Below are positions 26,170 to 35,135 of a stretch of 64,000 bases of DNA, one piece after another. The notes under the pieces were generated by a model, which saw nothing but the letters and a program-made list of their open reading frames with translations, had not been told where the DNA came from and did no database searches. Source of the stretch: Lentisphaerota bacterium (lineage in GTDB: Bacteria > Verrucomicrobiota > Lentisphaeria > Victivallales > Victivallaceae); NCBI GenBank assembly GCA_015061605.1, contig SUWH01000014.1:1-64000 (forward strand), read 5' to 3'. The position numbers and the translations under genes are program-made. Positions within the stretch are counted from its first letter, which is position 1. Every line of letters begins with the position of its first letter.

Positions 26170-27077
26170 TTTTTCTCCCCGAATCCCCGGCAAATCGCGT
26201 CGCCCATCTTTTTGAAATTATCCATCAGATCATACGCCAGCGGGTCAAGCGGCAACGCTTCACCATCAATACGGCGCGCCAGTTCCTGCGCGGTGCGCGG
26301 ATTGAACTGCGGCTGAACAAAGACCAGTTTTATATTTTCCGCTTCCGCCTTTTTTATCACCGCTGCCAACTGAACGGCGGTCATCTCCCGACCGTTGATC
26401 TCCAATGGATGCTGTTTGAGATCATAAGCATCGGTAAAGTATCCGAATGCCGGATGATAGACCAGGATCGTCCGCTTGGCATAAGGCAAAAGTTTTTTCT
26501 TCAAACTCACCTCAATACCGGAAAGTTCCGACGTGAATTTTTTCAAGTTCTCCGTGTAGTATCCGCCATTTGCCGGATCATACTGACACAGAACCGAGGC
26601 GATATTTCCGGCAATTTTCGCGGCATTTTCAGGAGAAAGCCACACGTGCGGATCAAGTGCTTCTTCATGGTGATGGTCGTGAGCGTGCCCGTGCCCGTCG
26701 CAACAGCCATGTCCATCCTCAAAATGGCGGCGTTTGATATTTTTGGAAACATCAATCACTTTCACCCCGGAAGGCAATGCCCGGACGGCACTGTTTTCAA
26801 AATTCATCCCGGTAGTGAAAAAAAACGCAGATTTTCCGGCGTTGCGAATATCCGCCGGACGGGGGGAATAATCATGCGGACTGCGCCCTTCCGGAAGCAT
26901 AGATACCACGTTTGCCCGGTTTCCGGCGACAGCAGATGCAATAAAAGCGATCGGCGGCAGACCACAGGTTACGGAAATTTTGCTGCCGTCTTGCGGCTCC
27001 GGAGTTTTTCCGCATCCGGCAAGCAACACCCCGGCAGCAACTGCGGCTGAAATTATATATCTTTTCAAAAAGCGCAT
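26166..27077 (-). CDS. znuA: Zinc-binding lipoprotein ZnuA
   Basis: A 303-aa substrate-binding lipoprotein of the cluster 9 metal family. The signal peptide ends in LLAGCGK. The His/Asp-rich loop (GHGCCDGHGHAHDHHHEE) precedes the conserved DPHVWLSPENA motif, and VYHPAFGYFTDAYDL supplies further ligands. It captures Zn2+ outside the inner membrane and passes it to the permease. It is first in the znuA-znuC-znuB operon, with a promoter at 27132-27160. I could not pick out a confident Zur palindrome in the leader. Confidence 0.94.
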   Translation of the reverse strand: MRFLKRYIISAAVAAGVLLAGCGKTPEPQDGSKISVTCGLPPIAFIASAVAGNRANVVSMLPEGRSPHDYSPRPADIRNAGKSAFFFTTGMNFENSAVRALPSGVKVIDVSKNIKRRHFEDGHGCCDGHGHAHDHHHEEALDPHVWLSPENAAKIAGNIASVLCQYDPANGGYYTENLKKFTSELSGIEVSLKKKLLPYAKRTILVYHPAFGYFTDAYDLKQHPLEINGREMTAVQLAAVIKKAEAENIKLVFVQPQFNPRTAQELARRIDGEALPLDPLAYDLMDNFKKMGDAICRGFGEKK

Positions 27078-27131
27078 ACATTCACCTTGAGTAGATTCGA
27101 CAAAAATAAACTGTTACTATCCAATCTGAAG

Positions 27132-27160
27132 AATATAACACCTTTTCATCAATAATTCAA
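27132..27160 (-). promoter_or_regulatory. znuACB promoter
   Basis: On the - strand TTGAAT (27160-27155) and TATATT (27137-27132) are 17 bases apart, about 55 bases before the znuA start. It lies between the stop of the heparinase gene and znuA, so the zinc operon has its own promoter. Confidence 0.6.
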
Positions 27161-27177
27161 GCCGTTTTTACAACAAT

Positions 27178-29157
27178 TCACTTATTCAATGCGGCAAGAT
27201 CGATTTCAAAATGCCTGCCGTTGAAGTCAACCGCATATTTCTGCTGCTTCAAGGCGGTTATTTCCGGCAGTTCCCCTCCACGTCGGATCGGGAACAACAA
27301 AGTGGCAAACCTGAAATTTTTCTTCTTTTTTGTCAGCATCCTGACCGTAGTTGCCGGATGCAGAACAAGATCGTTACGTCCGACGAACCAGCCTGCCATC
27401 GGAGCTTTGGTGCGCCCGGAAACGGCGGAAATTTTCAATTTCTCCGGGAACAGCGGCACGATAAGCAGATCGTACTCTTTTCCGAAATCGCTCATCAATG
27501 CTCCCGGAAACGATTTAACTTTTTTCATTTTCAACGTATCAAGCTGAAAACGCAATTCATAGTCGTGCGGCAAACCGTCGACCGGTTTGAGTGTATCGAC
27601 CACGCAGAAAAATTCCGGCTTGCAGAAACGTACCTCACGAGTATGGGAAGCTACTTTAAACAGCGGAACATCGGCCTCATTGCCATCGTACTTCCATTTG
27701 GCAAAGGTATCAGTATAAGATGCTTTTGCATAATCAAATCCGGCATTGCTGATCCATTCCGCTTTGACCGGCCGTTTGGAAACTTTCGGCATATAGCGCA
27801 TCTGCACCATATTGTCCACCAGAACCGTATTGTGATCTGCTGCCGATCTGCCGTGCCAGCGGAATGCACTCTTTTCGTACTGCCCTCCCCCATCGTCAAA
27901 CAACAGCTCCTCTCCGCCTTTGTAAATATTGATATTGAGTTTATCCCAATGCTGATGCCCGTTACCGATGGGACCGACATCAAAACAGCAGTAAAGCGCA
28001 TCTTTATCCCAGCTTGAACGCATAGCAATAAATCCGGCATAGGGCAAAATACGCGAAGCAGTCGGTTGCCCCTCCGGCACCGTCCCTTTTTTTCGTTCAG
28101 ACACCGCCCACAGAAAATCTTTGCGTCCCGGGAAAAGCATGACCAGTTCACTCAACAACCGCTTCAATTCAAAAGTGTAACAGTCATTGGTCCGCGGCGC
28201 GGTCAAAGCCGGAGTGGACAAATCAACCACCGCGTCCCCGGCATGTTCGATGGTATCGACGAACTTCTCCGGCAACTCTGCCATACGATGACTCAACTGT
28301 GCCTGTTTCAAAATCTTCATGGCGCAATTCAGACTGACGAAGTGATAATCCGGCGACAGCTCATCGTGCATACCATCCGGCAGCATCTGACTGCAAAATG
28401 CTTTACTGAAACGTTTTACTGAAAACTCCCGCAGCTTTGCCGCATGGGTGAACTCCGGAAATTGAGAAGCGAAGGTGTAAATACCTGCCATCTCCATCAA
28501 CAGCCAGTTGCCTCTTTTGCGGTGATGGGTCTTAAGAAATTCAGCCTGCTGACACATTGAAGCCAGCATCAGACACAAATTTTCGTCAGTAAAAACGGTC
28601 GATTCCCGGAAAATTTCAAATGCACAGGGCCAGAAGCTCATCAATCGTATGCCGCACTCGATGGAACGCCACGTATTGAGACCGCTCTCGCCATCTGCTT
28701 CAAGCGGCGAAGTATCATCCACCCAGGAGCGCAACTGTTCATTGAATGCTGCGGCATATTTCACACTTTTGGCAGTTTCAAAACATTTTGCCATATCCAG
28801 CCAGAAATACATTCTGCCCAGCTGCCAGAGCCATTCATGGTTCACCGGCAGTTGTTTCAACGTCGGATTGAAGTGCCAATCGATCCTGCCGTCCGGAAAC
28901 TTCCACGGGATATTTATCACCGTCACCTCTCCGGCGACAGCCCGGTCGGCGGTTTCAACTGAAAAATCCTCATTTTTCCACAATCCGTCAAGAAATGTAT
29001 TCACCGGACGGCGGCGGTAAAACTCCGCAACCGCCCGGATCATACCGGTATCATCCTGTTTCAAATATGCATTTTGAAACTCTTTTCCCAGTAGAGCATG
29101 GTCGAGCCGCTTCCAGAGCAAAGCGAGCAACCGGCGGGATTTTTCAGTTGATTTCAT
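27178..29157 (-). CDS. Heparinase II/III family polysaccharide lyase
   Basis: The 659-aa protein has an N-terminal alpha/alpha-toroid (WQLGRMYFWLDMAKC, RSIECGIRLM, NWLLMEMAGIYTFASQFPEF) and a C-terminal beta-sandwich beginning near residue 390 (GPIGNGHQHWDKLNINIYKGGEEL). This is the heparinase II/III layout of enzymes that cleave uronic-acid polysaccharides such as heparin, alginate or related glycans by beta-elimination. No signal peptide is visible, so it may act on imported oligosaccharides in the cytoplasm. It is third in a leftward block with two GH-like paralogs (13 bases from the nearest), which suggests one degradation operon. Confidence 0.87.
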   Translation of the reverse strand: MKSTEKSRRLLALLWKRLDHALLGKEFQNAYLKQDDTGMIRAVAEFYRRRPVNTFLDGLWKNEDFSVETADRAVAGEVTVINIPWKFPDGRIDWHFNPTLKQLPVNHEWLWQLGRMYFWLDMAKCFETAKSVKYAAAFNEQLRSWVDDTSPLEADGESGLNTWRSIECGIRLMSFWPCAFEIFRESTVFTDENLCLMLASMCQQAEFLKTHHRKRGNWLLMEMAGIYTFASQFPEFTHAAKLREFSVKRFSKAFCSQMLPDGMHDELSPDYHFVSLNCAMKILKQAQLSHRMAELPEKFVDTIEHAGDAVVDLSTPALTAPRTNDCYTFELKRLLSELVMLFPGRKDFLWAVSERKKGTVPEGQPTASRILPYAGFIAMRSSWDKDALYCCFDVGPIGNGHQHWDKLNINIYKGGEELLFDDGGGQYEKSAFRWHGRSAADHNTVLVDNMVQMRYMPKVSKRPVKAEWISNAGFDYAKASYTDTFAKWKYDGNEADVPLFKVASHTREVRFCKPEFFCVVDTLKPVDGLPHDYELRFQLDTLKMKKVKSFPGALMSDFGKEYDLLIVPLFPEKLKISAVSGRTKAPMAGWFVGRNDLVLHPATTVRMLTKKKKNFRFATLLFPIRRGGELPEITALKQQKYAVDFNGRHFEIDLAALNK

Positions 29158-29169
29158 CTTATATCACCT

Positions 29170-31224
29170 TTATTTGACTTTAAGGATCGCCACACCGTAG
29201 CAGGGCAAAGCAACTTCTGCGGAAACAGTTTCCGGACAGAGCCGTTTGAAGTCAACCTTGCTCCATTTGCCTTTTTCGGTGAGTATTTCGATTTTTTCAA
29301 CCTTGTCGAGTTTGATATCCAATGCATCGATGGGGTCATAACCGAGGTTGCAGATCATAAGCAAAGTGGAACCGTCTCTGGCGGTACGCTTGATCGACAT
29401 CACCGGAGTATCATTCATGACCGTTCCCTGAACGACATCTTTATCCAGAAACTCCAGCAAATGTATCATCCAGAGTTTACGGGGCATTCCGGCACGCAGA
29501 GTAAAGTGTTCTTCAGTACTCAAAGCAACGGTCAGGATTTTCCCGCCGAGAGAGTTTTCAAACAGCACTGAACCGGGAACGATCCGGCGGCGGTCGCCTT
29601 TGAGCGCATAAGCTGTAGCTTTAATGTCGGTCAGGACTTTCGCCTTGGGGGATTTCACGACCAGTTCAGGAGCTCCTGCCCAGCTGCGGGTGTAGATATA
29701 ACCTTTACGGTATTTGTAGACTTCGGAGTAGTAGTAGCAATCCGGAGTGCGGGTCTCAATTCCCATGTATTTGGAAAAACCGCGTTTGCACAACTCAATG
29801 GCGGCGGCGCCGTCGATGAACATTTTCTGCTTGAACATCTCCATCAACTGCGCATCGGTCAAACGGCGGACCGCATTGGCACCGCGCAGCGCATAGACCC
29901 CGGGATGATCGAAGAAAACTTCTCCGGAATAAGGAATACCGTAAATACCGGCGTAGTACGCCCAGCTCTCTTTTTTCATCGTCACGATGGGAGTGCTGTT
30001 GCTGGTGGAGTGCAAAAGGTGTTCACTGCGGTATCCGGGGATGTAAAGACCGGTATCGGAACTTCCCTGCACGGCTTCAAAGAGCGCAGGGTAGAATTTG
30101 GCATATTTTTCCAGCAGTGCGGTATAACATTCGCTGACTTTCCAGACACCGCTTTTGGTGGCATTGACATACCAGAGTTTGGAACCTTTCAGACCGTTGA
30201 AAATAGCCGAACAGAGTTTGGCGTGCAGACTCACAGCGGATTTGCTGTGGGGAGCATGGGGGAAAGTGTCGCTTTCATCAAAGAGGGACGGAACAACTGC
30301 TCCGAAATGCTTACGGTACATCTGGGTGCGGAGTACGGTATAGGCGAATTCCCGGGGGGATTCTTCAACGTAGTGCGCGTTATTCATACGCATCATGAGC
30401 GGCTGACCTTTGGCGGCAAATTCCCGGGTGACGTCAAAGTAGTGATAGTATTCTCCTCCGGGACAGCAGGTTCCGCCGGGGATGGAAGGATCGACCGAGT
30501 TGATCCCTTCACGGATATATTTACCGACATTGGCGACGCCTTCACGGCGCAGGATCTCATAATTGAGGTAAACCTGATCGGTATTTTTGGAATTGACCAC
30601 CGCCAGGCGGTACTCTTCCGGAGTTTTGAAGTTTCCGTTGAAGCGGCGGTTGTATTCCGCGACGTGCAGTTCACAGAAACATTCTCTGCCGCCGTTATTG
30701 GAACGGATATCATCGTCACCGAGGATAAAAAACGGTTTTTCCGCCGCGACTCTGGCGCCGACAGTACGGATATACTTGGCAAAATTGGGATTCAACGCAC
30801 AGAAACGGGAGGCTTTCTGAGTCGAAGTATAGGTACGTGTCCAGCCGTCAATGACCACCGTCGGATTGGTAACGTGGCCGAGAATAGCCTGAATCAGGAT
30901 ACCGAGTTTGATCGGATGTCCGGCAAGACCGGCTTTGACCTTGCGGTAACTCCGGATCATCTCTTCCAGATACTGATACTGGTCGGAACGCCGGGGATTG
31001 AGCGGCATACTGTAAAGCACGGTATCGATCCCGGTACGTTTGTGAAATTCAATAATATCTTTGATCGCGGTCTCTTCAAAACCGATCGATGACGGAATGA
31101 TATTCCACATATTGAATTTTTTGGTAAGGAAGTCATAACGACCTTCGGCGCATTTCTGTTCCTTGACACTGGCACAACCGGCGGCAAGTGCGGCAAGAAC
31201 GACCAGTAAAACGGTTTTTTTCAT
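29170..31224 (-). CDS. GH-like lipoprotein, paralog A
   Basis: A 684-aa protein with a lipoprotein signal (LAALAAGCAS, Cys17). It is a clear paralog of the next gene upstream. Shared blocks include FFILGDDDIRS, ECFCELHVAEYNRR, a VDPSIPGGxCxPGGEY run, and FDESDTFPHAPHSKSAVS. The pattern suggests a TIM-barrel glycoside hydrolase-like domain (the FILGDDD and DESD acidic clusters could hold catalytic carboxylates) followed by a beta-rich tail. I do not recognise a named GH family. Neighbouring heparinase and paralog genes indicate work on an external uronic-acid glycan. Surface location is inferred from the lipobox. Confidence 0.72.
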   Translation of the reverse strand: MKKTVLLVVLAALAAGCASVKEQKCAEGRYDFLTKKFNMWNIIPSSIGFEETAIKDIIEFHKRTGIDTVLYSMPLNPRRSDQYQYLEEMIRSYRKVKAGLAGHPIKLGILIQAILGHVTNPTVVIDGWTRTYTSTQKASRFCALNPNFAKYIRTVGARVAAEKPFFILGDDDIRSNNGGRECFCELHVAEYNRRFNGNFKTPEEYRLAVVNSKNTDQVYLNYEILRREGVANVGKYIREGINSVDPSIPGGTCCPGGEYYHYFDVTREFAAKGQPLMMRMNNAHYVEESPREFAYTVLRTQMYRKHFGAVVPSLFDESDTFPHAPHSKSAVSLHAKLCSAIFNGLKGSKLWYVNATKSGVWKVSECYTALLEKYAKFYPALFEAVQGSSDTGLYIPGYRSEHLLHSTSNSTPIVTMKKESWAYYAGIYGIPYSGEVFFDHPGVYALRGANAVRRLTDAQLMEMFKQKMFIDGAAAIELCKRGFSKYMGIETRTPDCYYYSEVYKYRKGYIYTRSWAGAPELVVKSPKAKVLTDIKATAYALKGDRRRIVPGSVLFENSLGGKILTVALSTEEHFTLRAGMPRKLWMIHLLEFLDKDVVQGTVMNDTPVMSIKRTARDGSTLLMICNLGYDPIDALDIKLDKVEKIEILTEKGKWSKVDFKRLCPETVSAEVALPCYGVAILKVK

Positions 31225-31227
31225 TTT

Positions 31228-33189
31228 TCACCTTTCTATCCTGATGATCAAAGTTTCATAACATGCCATAGTCCGGTCGACACTGACAACACCGTCATTA
31301 GCGGTGAATTTCAAATCCTTCCAAGTGCCGTCCGCGGTAAGTTCGGAAACCTTTGCCGCACCGGTGAATTTCAAATCGAGCTGTTCAATGGGATCAAAGC
31401 CGAAGTTGCAGAGCATCAGCAGAACTGCACCGTCCGGGAGCCGGCGGGAAATGGACATTGCCGGATGTTCAATGAGCAATGTACCTTCAGCGGCATTGCT
31501 GTCGATGGCTTCAAGAATTTTGATGAGCCACTCTTTACGGGGCACACCTCCACGGGGAGTGAATTCATCGGTAGTACAGAAAACAGTGGTACAGATCCTG
31601 CCGCCGAGCTGATTGTTATACACGACCGCGCCGGGGCAAACCAGTTTCTGTTCCTCAAGGGCAGCACCGTAGAACGGAGAATAGTACATATTGGTGACCA
31701 CTTCCAAATCATCAGCGACCGGAACCAGTTCAGGAGCTCCCACCCAGGTACGGCAGTAGATCGGAGCATCACTGCCGACATAATGTTCACCGTTGAAGGG
31801 GAATGTCGGCTGCTGTGCTTTTACTCCCATATATTTGTCAAATCCGCGTTCGGTAAGAGCCAGAGCGGCAGCACCGTCAATAAGCAGTTTGCCTTTGAAC
31901 AAAGTTTCCAGAGCTTCATCACTCAGGCAATCGACCGCATCTTTACCGCGGATGGCGTAAACACCGCCGAGATCGAGCTCTTTTTCGGCAGAAAACGGAA
32001 TGCCGTAGATACCGAGAAAATCGCTCCAGGACGGCTCCAGATAAACCCGCACATCCCGGTTGGTGATCGCGTGCCAGTTACCTTTGTCCGGACGGATGGG
32101 GATACGGATACCGGTAGTTTCACTCTTTTTGACTTCGTTATACAACGCCGGATAAAATTTGGCATACTTCGCCAGAATGTCGGTATATTTTCTGCTGACG
32201 ATAACACCGGGACGGCGGCAGTTGACGAACCAGAGCTTGGCACCGTCCAGACCGTTGAAAATAGCAGACACCTCTTTGGCATGAAAACTGATCGCAGCTT
32301 TACTGAAGAGCGAATGGGGGAAAGTGTCACTTTCATCCAGAACCGTTTTCACATTGCTGTGATATTTACGGTAAGCCTGGGTCTTGAAAGCATTGACCGC
32401 CATATTGCGGGGCGACTGCTCCACATAGTCTGCGTTGCAGATACGCATGACTGAACCATCCTGGGTTTTGGAAGCCATGGCAGCGGCGACATCCTGATTG
32501 AAGAAATATTCACCTCCGGGCATACAACTGCCTCCGGGAATGGAGGGATCGACCGAATCAATACCTTCACGCAGCAAAGCCGCGACCCGGTTCACCGTAT
32601 CCTGACGGAGCTGGTCAAAGTTTTTGTAAAGTTCGCTGTTCACATCGGATTCGCAAACCGCTTTCCGGTACTCTTCCGGAGTAAAGTTTGTTCCATGGCG
32701 GCGGTTGTATTCAGCTGTATGCAGTTCGCAGAAGCACTCGACTCCATTTGACCAGGAACGGATATCATCGTCGCCGAGGATGAAAAACGGTTTCTCTTTG
32801 GCAACCAAAGCGCCTACAGTGCGGATGTAATCGGAGAAGTTGGGATCCAGCGAACAGAAACGGCTGATAGCCCCTTCCTTCGCACCATGGGTGACAGCCC
32901 GCGTCCAATTTTCTGCTTCGACATCAGAACCGATAACATGGCCGAGAATGCTCTGAATGAGAACACCGGCTTTGATCCCGGGTTCACAGGCAAGCAATGC
33001 TTTAAGTTTGCGGAAACTTGCGACCAGACGTTCAGCCTTGACGATGGCACGCCCCTGCGGGTGAAAAGACAAACTGTAAAGCACCCGAGGGATACCGGTT
33101 CTCTGATAGAACTCAATAATATCTTTGGCAGTTTCTTCCTCTCTTCCCGGATTGTAGGGAATGATGTTGAAAAATTTAAAGTCACTCAT
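31228..33189 (-). CDS. GH-like cytoplasmic protein, paralog B
   Basis: The 653-aa protein shares its whole length with paralog A (3 bases downstream) but begins directly at MSDFKFFNIIPYNPGREEETAKD with no signal peptide. Conserved blocks include FFILGDDDIRSW, ECFCELHTAEYNRRHG, SVDPSIPGGSCMPGGEY and LDESDTFPHSLFSKAAIS. The pair therefore looks like an external and an internal form of the same enzyme, perhaps acting on polymer and imported oligomer. GAGGTG precedes the ATG. It is the first gene of the block and its leader contains ATTACC/GGTAAT inverted arms at 33226-33276 that might be an operator. Confidence 0.72.
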   Translation of the reverse strand: MSDFKFFNIIPYNPGREEETAKDIIEFYQRTGIPRVLYSLSFHPQGRAIVKAERLVASFRKLKALLACEPGIKAGVLIQSILGHVIGSDVEAENWTRAVTHGAKEGAISRFCSLDPNFSDYIRTVGALVAKEKPFFILGDDDIRSWSNGVECFCELHTAEYNRRHGTNFTPEEYRKAVCESDVNSELYKNFDQLRQDTVNRVAALLREGIDSVDPSIPGGSCMPGGEYFFNQDVAAAMASKTQDGSVMRICNADYVEQSPRNMAVNAFKTQAYRKYHSNVKTVLDESDTFPHSLFSKAAISFHAKEVSAIFNGLDGAKLWFVNCRRPGVIVSRKYTDILAKYAKFYPALYNEVKKSETTGIRIPIRPDKGNWHAITNRDVRVYLEPSWSDFLGIYGIPFSAEKELDLGGVYAIRGKDAVDCLSDEALETLFKGKLLIDGAAALALTERGFDKYMGVKAQQPTFPFNGEHYVGSDAPIYCRTWVGAPELVPVADDLEVVTNMYYSPFYGAALEEQKLVCPGAVVYNNQLGGRICTTVFCTTDEFTPRGGVPRKEWLIKILEAIDSNAAEGTLLIEHPAMSISRRLPDGAVLLMLCNFGFDPIEQLDLKFTGAAKVSELTADGTWKDLKFTANDGVVSVDRTMACYETLIIRIER

Positions 33190-34121
33190 TGCAGCACCTC
33201 TTTATGTAAATGTATTTGAGTAAATATTACCTTTTCGTAATGACTTATACTTAAAATAACGTGATATAAAGGTAATTGCAAGAACAATGAGAAGATTTTT
33301 ATGTTAATTTTTCACATCTGATTTCAATATTTACTGCTTACCGGCTGTGAAAGCAAAAACAGCTTCTGGAATTTCAGCATCGTTCCCGGCAGAATTTCCT
33401 CCGGAGTAATGAAAGAATGCGTTTCCGACTGACATTTTTCTAAAAAAAGTCACAGACATCTCATAAAAAACAACGGACGGCGGCGTCTCGCGGCCAATCT
33501 CGCGCCTTGCTGCGCTCGCCTCGCGGGTCACATACGTGAGTATGCTCCCCGCTCTTCTTGCTTGCAAAACACGACATTGCCGCACGATCCATCCGCCGGT
33601 CTTCGCACAAAGCTCCGCCCCGACAAGCCGATTGAATCATTCGTTTTTTAAACACGGCGTAAAATGGTGGTGCGACCTGACGGCACGCACGTTTTGCCTG
33701 CGCAAAACAGAGTCTGCCAAAATCACTTTTTCAAAATTCAATTTTCTTTCGCTGAAAAACTTGAGAAAGCAGATGTTTTTCTTATTTTATGGGACAGCTG
33801 TGAAAAAAAAGTTATTGTCCCAAATTTTGTGAAACTCCTATGTTAATTTGTAATGATAATCGTTATTGTACAAAAAATATACTGCAAAAACAGTAATTTG
33901 TCAAACAATAAAACGGTTTGATTGCAGTCGGCGGATGCATCCGGCTTCGCGCGAAGCTCCGCCGTGGCAAGGTGTGAAGATGCTTGTCGCGGCGTAATGT
34001 AATGAAGCCGGAAGTCCGAAGATTTGCCAAGAGATTGCGCGCAATGCGCCGCCGTCCCGTCACGGCGTAGTGTAACGAAGACGGAAGGTTATATTTTTCA
34101 CAAAAAATGAGACAAAACCAA
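33190..34121. other. Gene-free gap rich in dispersed repeats
   Basis: No credible gene lies in this ~930-base stretch. It holds an AT-rich leader for the upstream gene (33190-33300) and a GC-rich block at 33470-33640. Bases 33527-33548 match, in reverse orientation with four transitions, the sequence at 37162-37183. Copy 2 of a dispersed repeat lies at 33681-33802. A 25-base unit CGGCGTAATGTAATGAAG... at 33990-34014 recurs at 34063-34087. ORFs of 60-98 codons here have no ribosome-binding sites. Confidence 0.6.
33681..33802. repeat. Dispersed intergenic repeat, copy 2
   Basis: This is the second copy of the element at 16014-16132, in the same orientation. It starts at CGGCACGCAC, keeps the GTTTTGC-CTGC-GCAAAAC hairpin (33691-33708), and ends at TTTTATGGGACAGCTGTG. 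The copies differ by scattered substitutions and a few small gaps, so duplication was not recent. Confidence 0.75.
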
Positions 34122-34170
34122 AAAAAAGATATTACGAGAAACACAAAAGGTCTCTCATAATATCTTTTTT
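34122..34170 (-). terminator. Strong terminator of GDPD gene
   Basis: The arms at 34122-34139 and 34153-34170 pair over 18 positions with one mismatch. Each is flanked by A or T runs. On the - strand the stem ends in a T-rich run. It should end transcription of the glycerophosphodiesterase gene and could also act on the + strand. Confidence 0.8.
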
Positions 34171-34181
34171 GCGTCAGAATT

Positions 34182-34979
34182 TCATCCGATATATTCGATC
34201 AGATTTTCGGTATAGTCGGACAGAATCCCCTGAATGCCCATTTCTGCATAACGCCTGATGTCGCGGGGCAAATTGGCGTAGTAGACATTGGAAAATATTC
34301 CAAGTTCCCTGCTGGTCTGGCAATATTCCGGAGTCATGTCGGTCCAGCGCGGCTGGGCGACTTTGCAGCCGAAATCTTTCATCGTATGCAGCGAGGCGAT
34401 CCGGGTCGGGGTCGGACGGTTGAGTACACACAATTCAATATCCGGATCGATATCGCGGATACGCTGTGCTTCGTCGTAATTCAACATGGTCATGTACGCC
34501 TGATCGTGCATATTGAAGTCTTTGAACATGCCGCAGATTTTTTTTAATCCGGCGTCTTCACTGGTGTATATTTGGATATTCATGAATACTTTATGATGAA
34601 GTTTCTCCAGAACCTCCTGGAATGTGGTAATGGGGCAACTTTCCATGCGGGGAGCATCAAGTTTGCGTCCGGAACAATCGACAAAGTATTCATAGTAGCT
34701 GAAGTTCAACTGTTTAAGCTCTTTCAAAGTATGCTGATCCACCGGACCGGTACCGTTTGAATTGCGGTCAAGATCAGGATCGTGAAGCAGGACGATCTCA
34801 TTGTCTGCGGTAGCACGCAAATCAAATTCAATAAAGTCGGTACCCAGATCCACCGCCGCCTGCAAGCCGGCAAGAGAATTTTCGGGATAACGCCCGATGT
34901 AACCGCAATGGGTGGTGGTGCAGAGACGGTCGATTTTTGCCCAGAATTCATGGATGGAGGAATAAGGATGTTTTTTCAT
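34182..34979 (-). CDS. Glycerophosphodiester phosphodiesterase
   Basis: The 265-aa enzyme has the GDPD TIM-barrel pattern: HCGYIGRYPENSLAGL at the N-terminus (catalytic His, then PENS), IEFDLRATADNEIVLLHDPDLDR (metal-binding E-x-D and the second catalytic His-Asp) and a C-terminal ILSDYTENLIEYI. It hydrolyses glycerophosphodiesters to glycerol-3-phosphate and an alcohol. HCG replaces the usual HRG at the first histidine. There is no signal peptide, so it is cytoplasmic. GGAG precedes the ATG. It is divergent from the metallophosphoesterase lipoprotein gene. Confidence 0.9.
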   Translation of the reverse strand: MKKHPYSSIHEFWAKIDRLCTTTHCGYIGRYPENSLAGLQAAVDLGTDFIEFDLRATADNEIVLLHDPDLDRNSNGTGPVDQHTLKELKQLNFSYYEYFVDCSGRKLDAPRMESCPITTFQEVLEKLHHKVFMNIQIYTSEDAGLKKICGMFKDFNMHDQAYMTMLNYDEAQRIRDIDPDIELCVLNRPTPTRIASLHTMKDFGCKVAQPRWTDMTPEYCQTSRELGIFSNVYYANLPRDIRRYAEMGIQGILSDYTENLIEYIG

Positions 34980-35135
34980 GATTTACTCCGGATTGGTGTT
35001 TTTAATGAAATACTGTGTTAATGTAGCATCGGTTCAGCACTAAAGCAAATGCATTTTTATGATTTCTGCTTGAAAAAAGTTAAAAACAGATGTATTTTAA
35101 AAACAACCCCAAAAATTAATTCAAGGAATTGGATC

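Noticed and set aside
27078-27177. Zur box before znuA
   Set aside because: No convincing palindrome of the usual Fur/Zur type could be read in the leader.
29905-31092. 395-codon open frame antisense to the GH-like gene
   Set aside because: Mirror of the codon pattern of paralog A; a similar shadow appears opposite paralog B.
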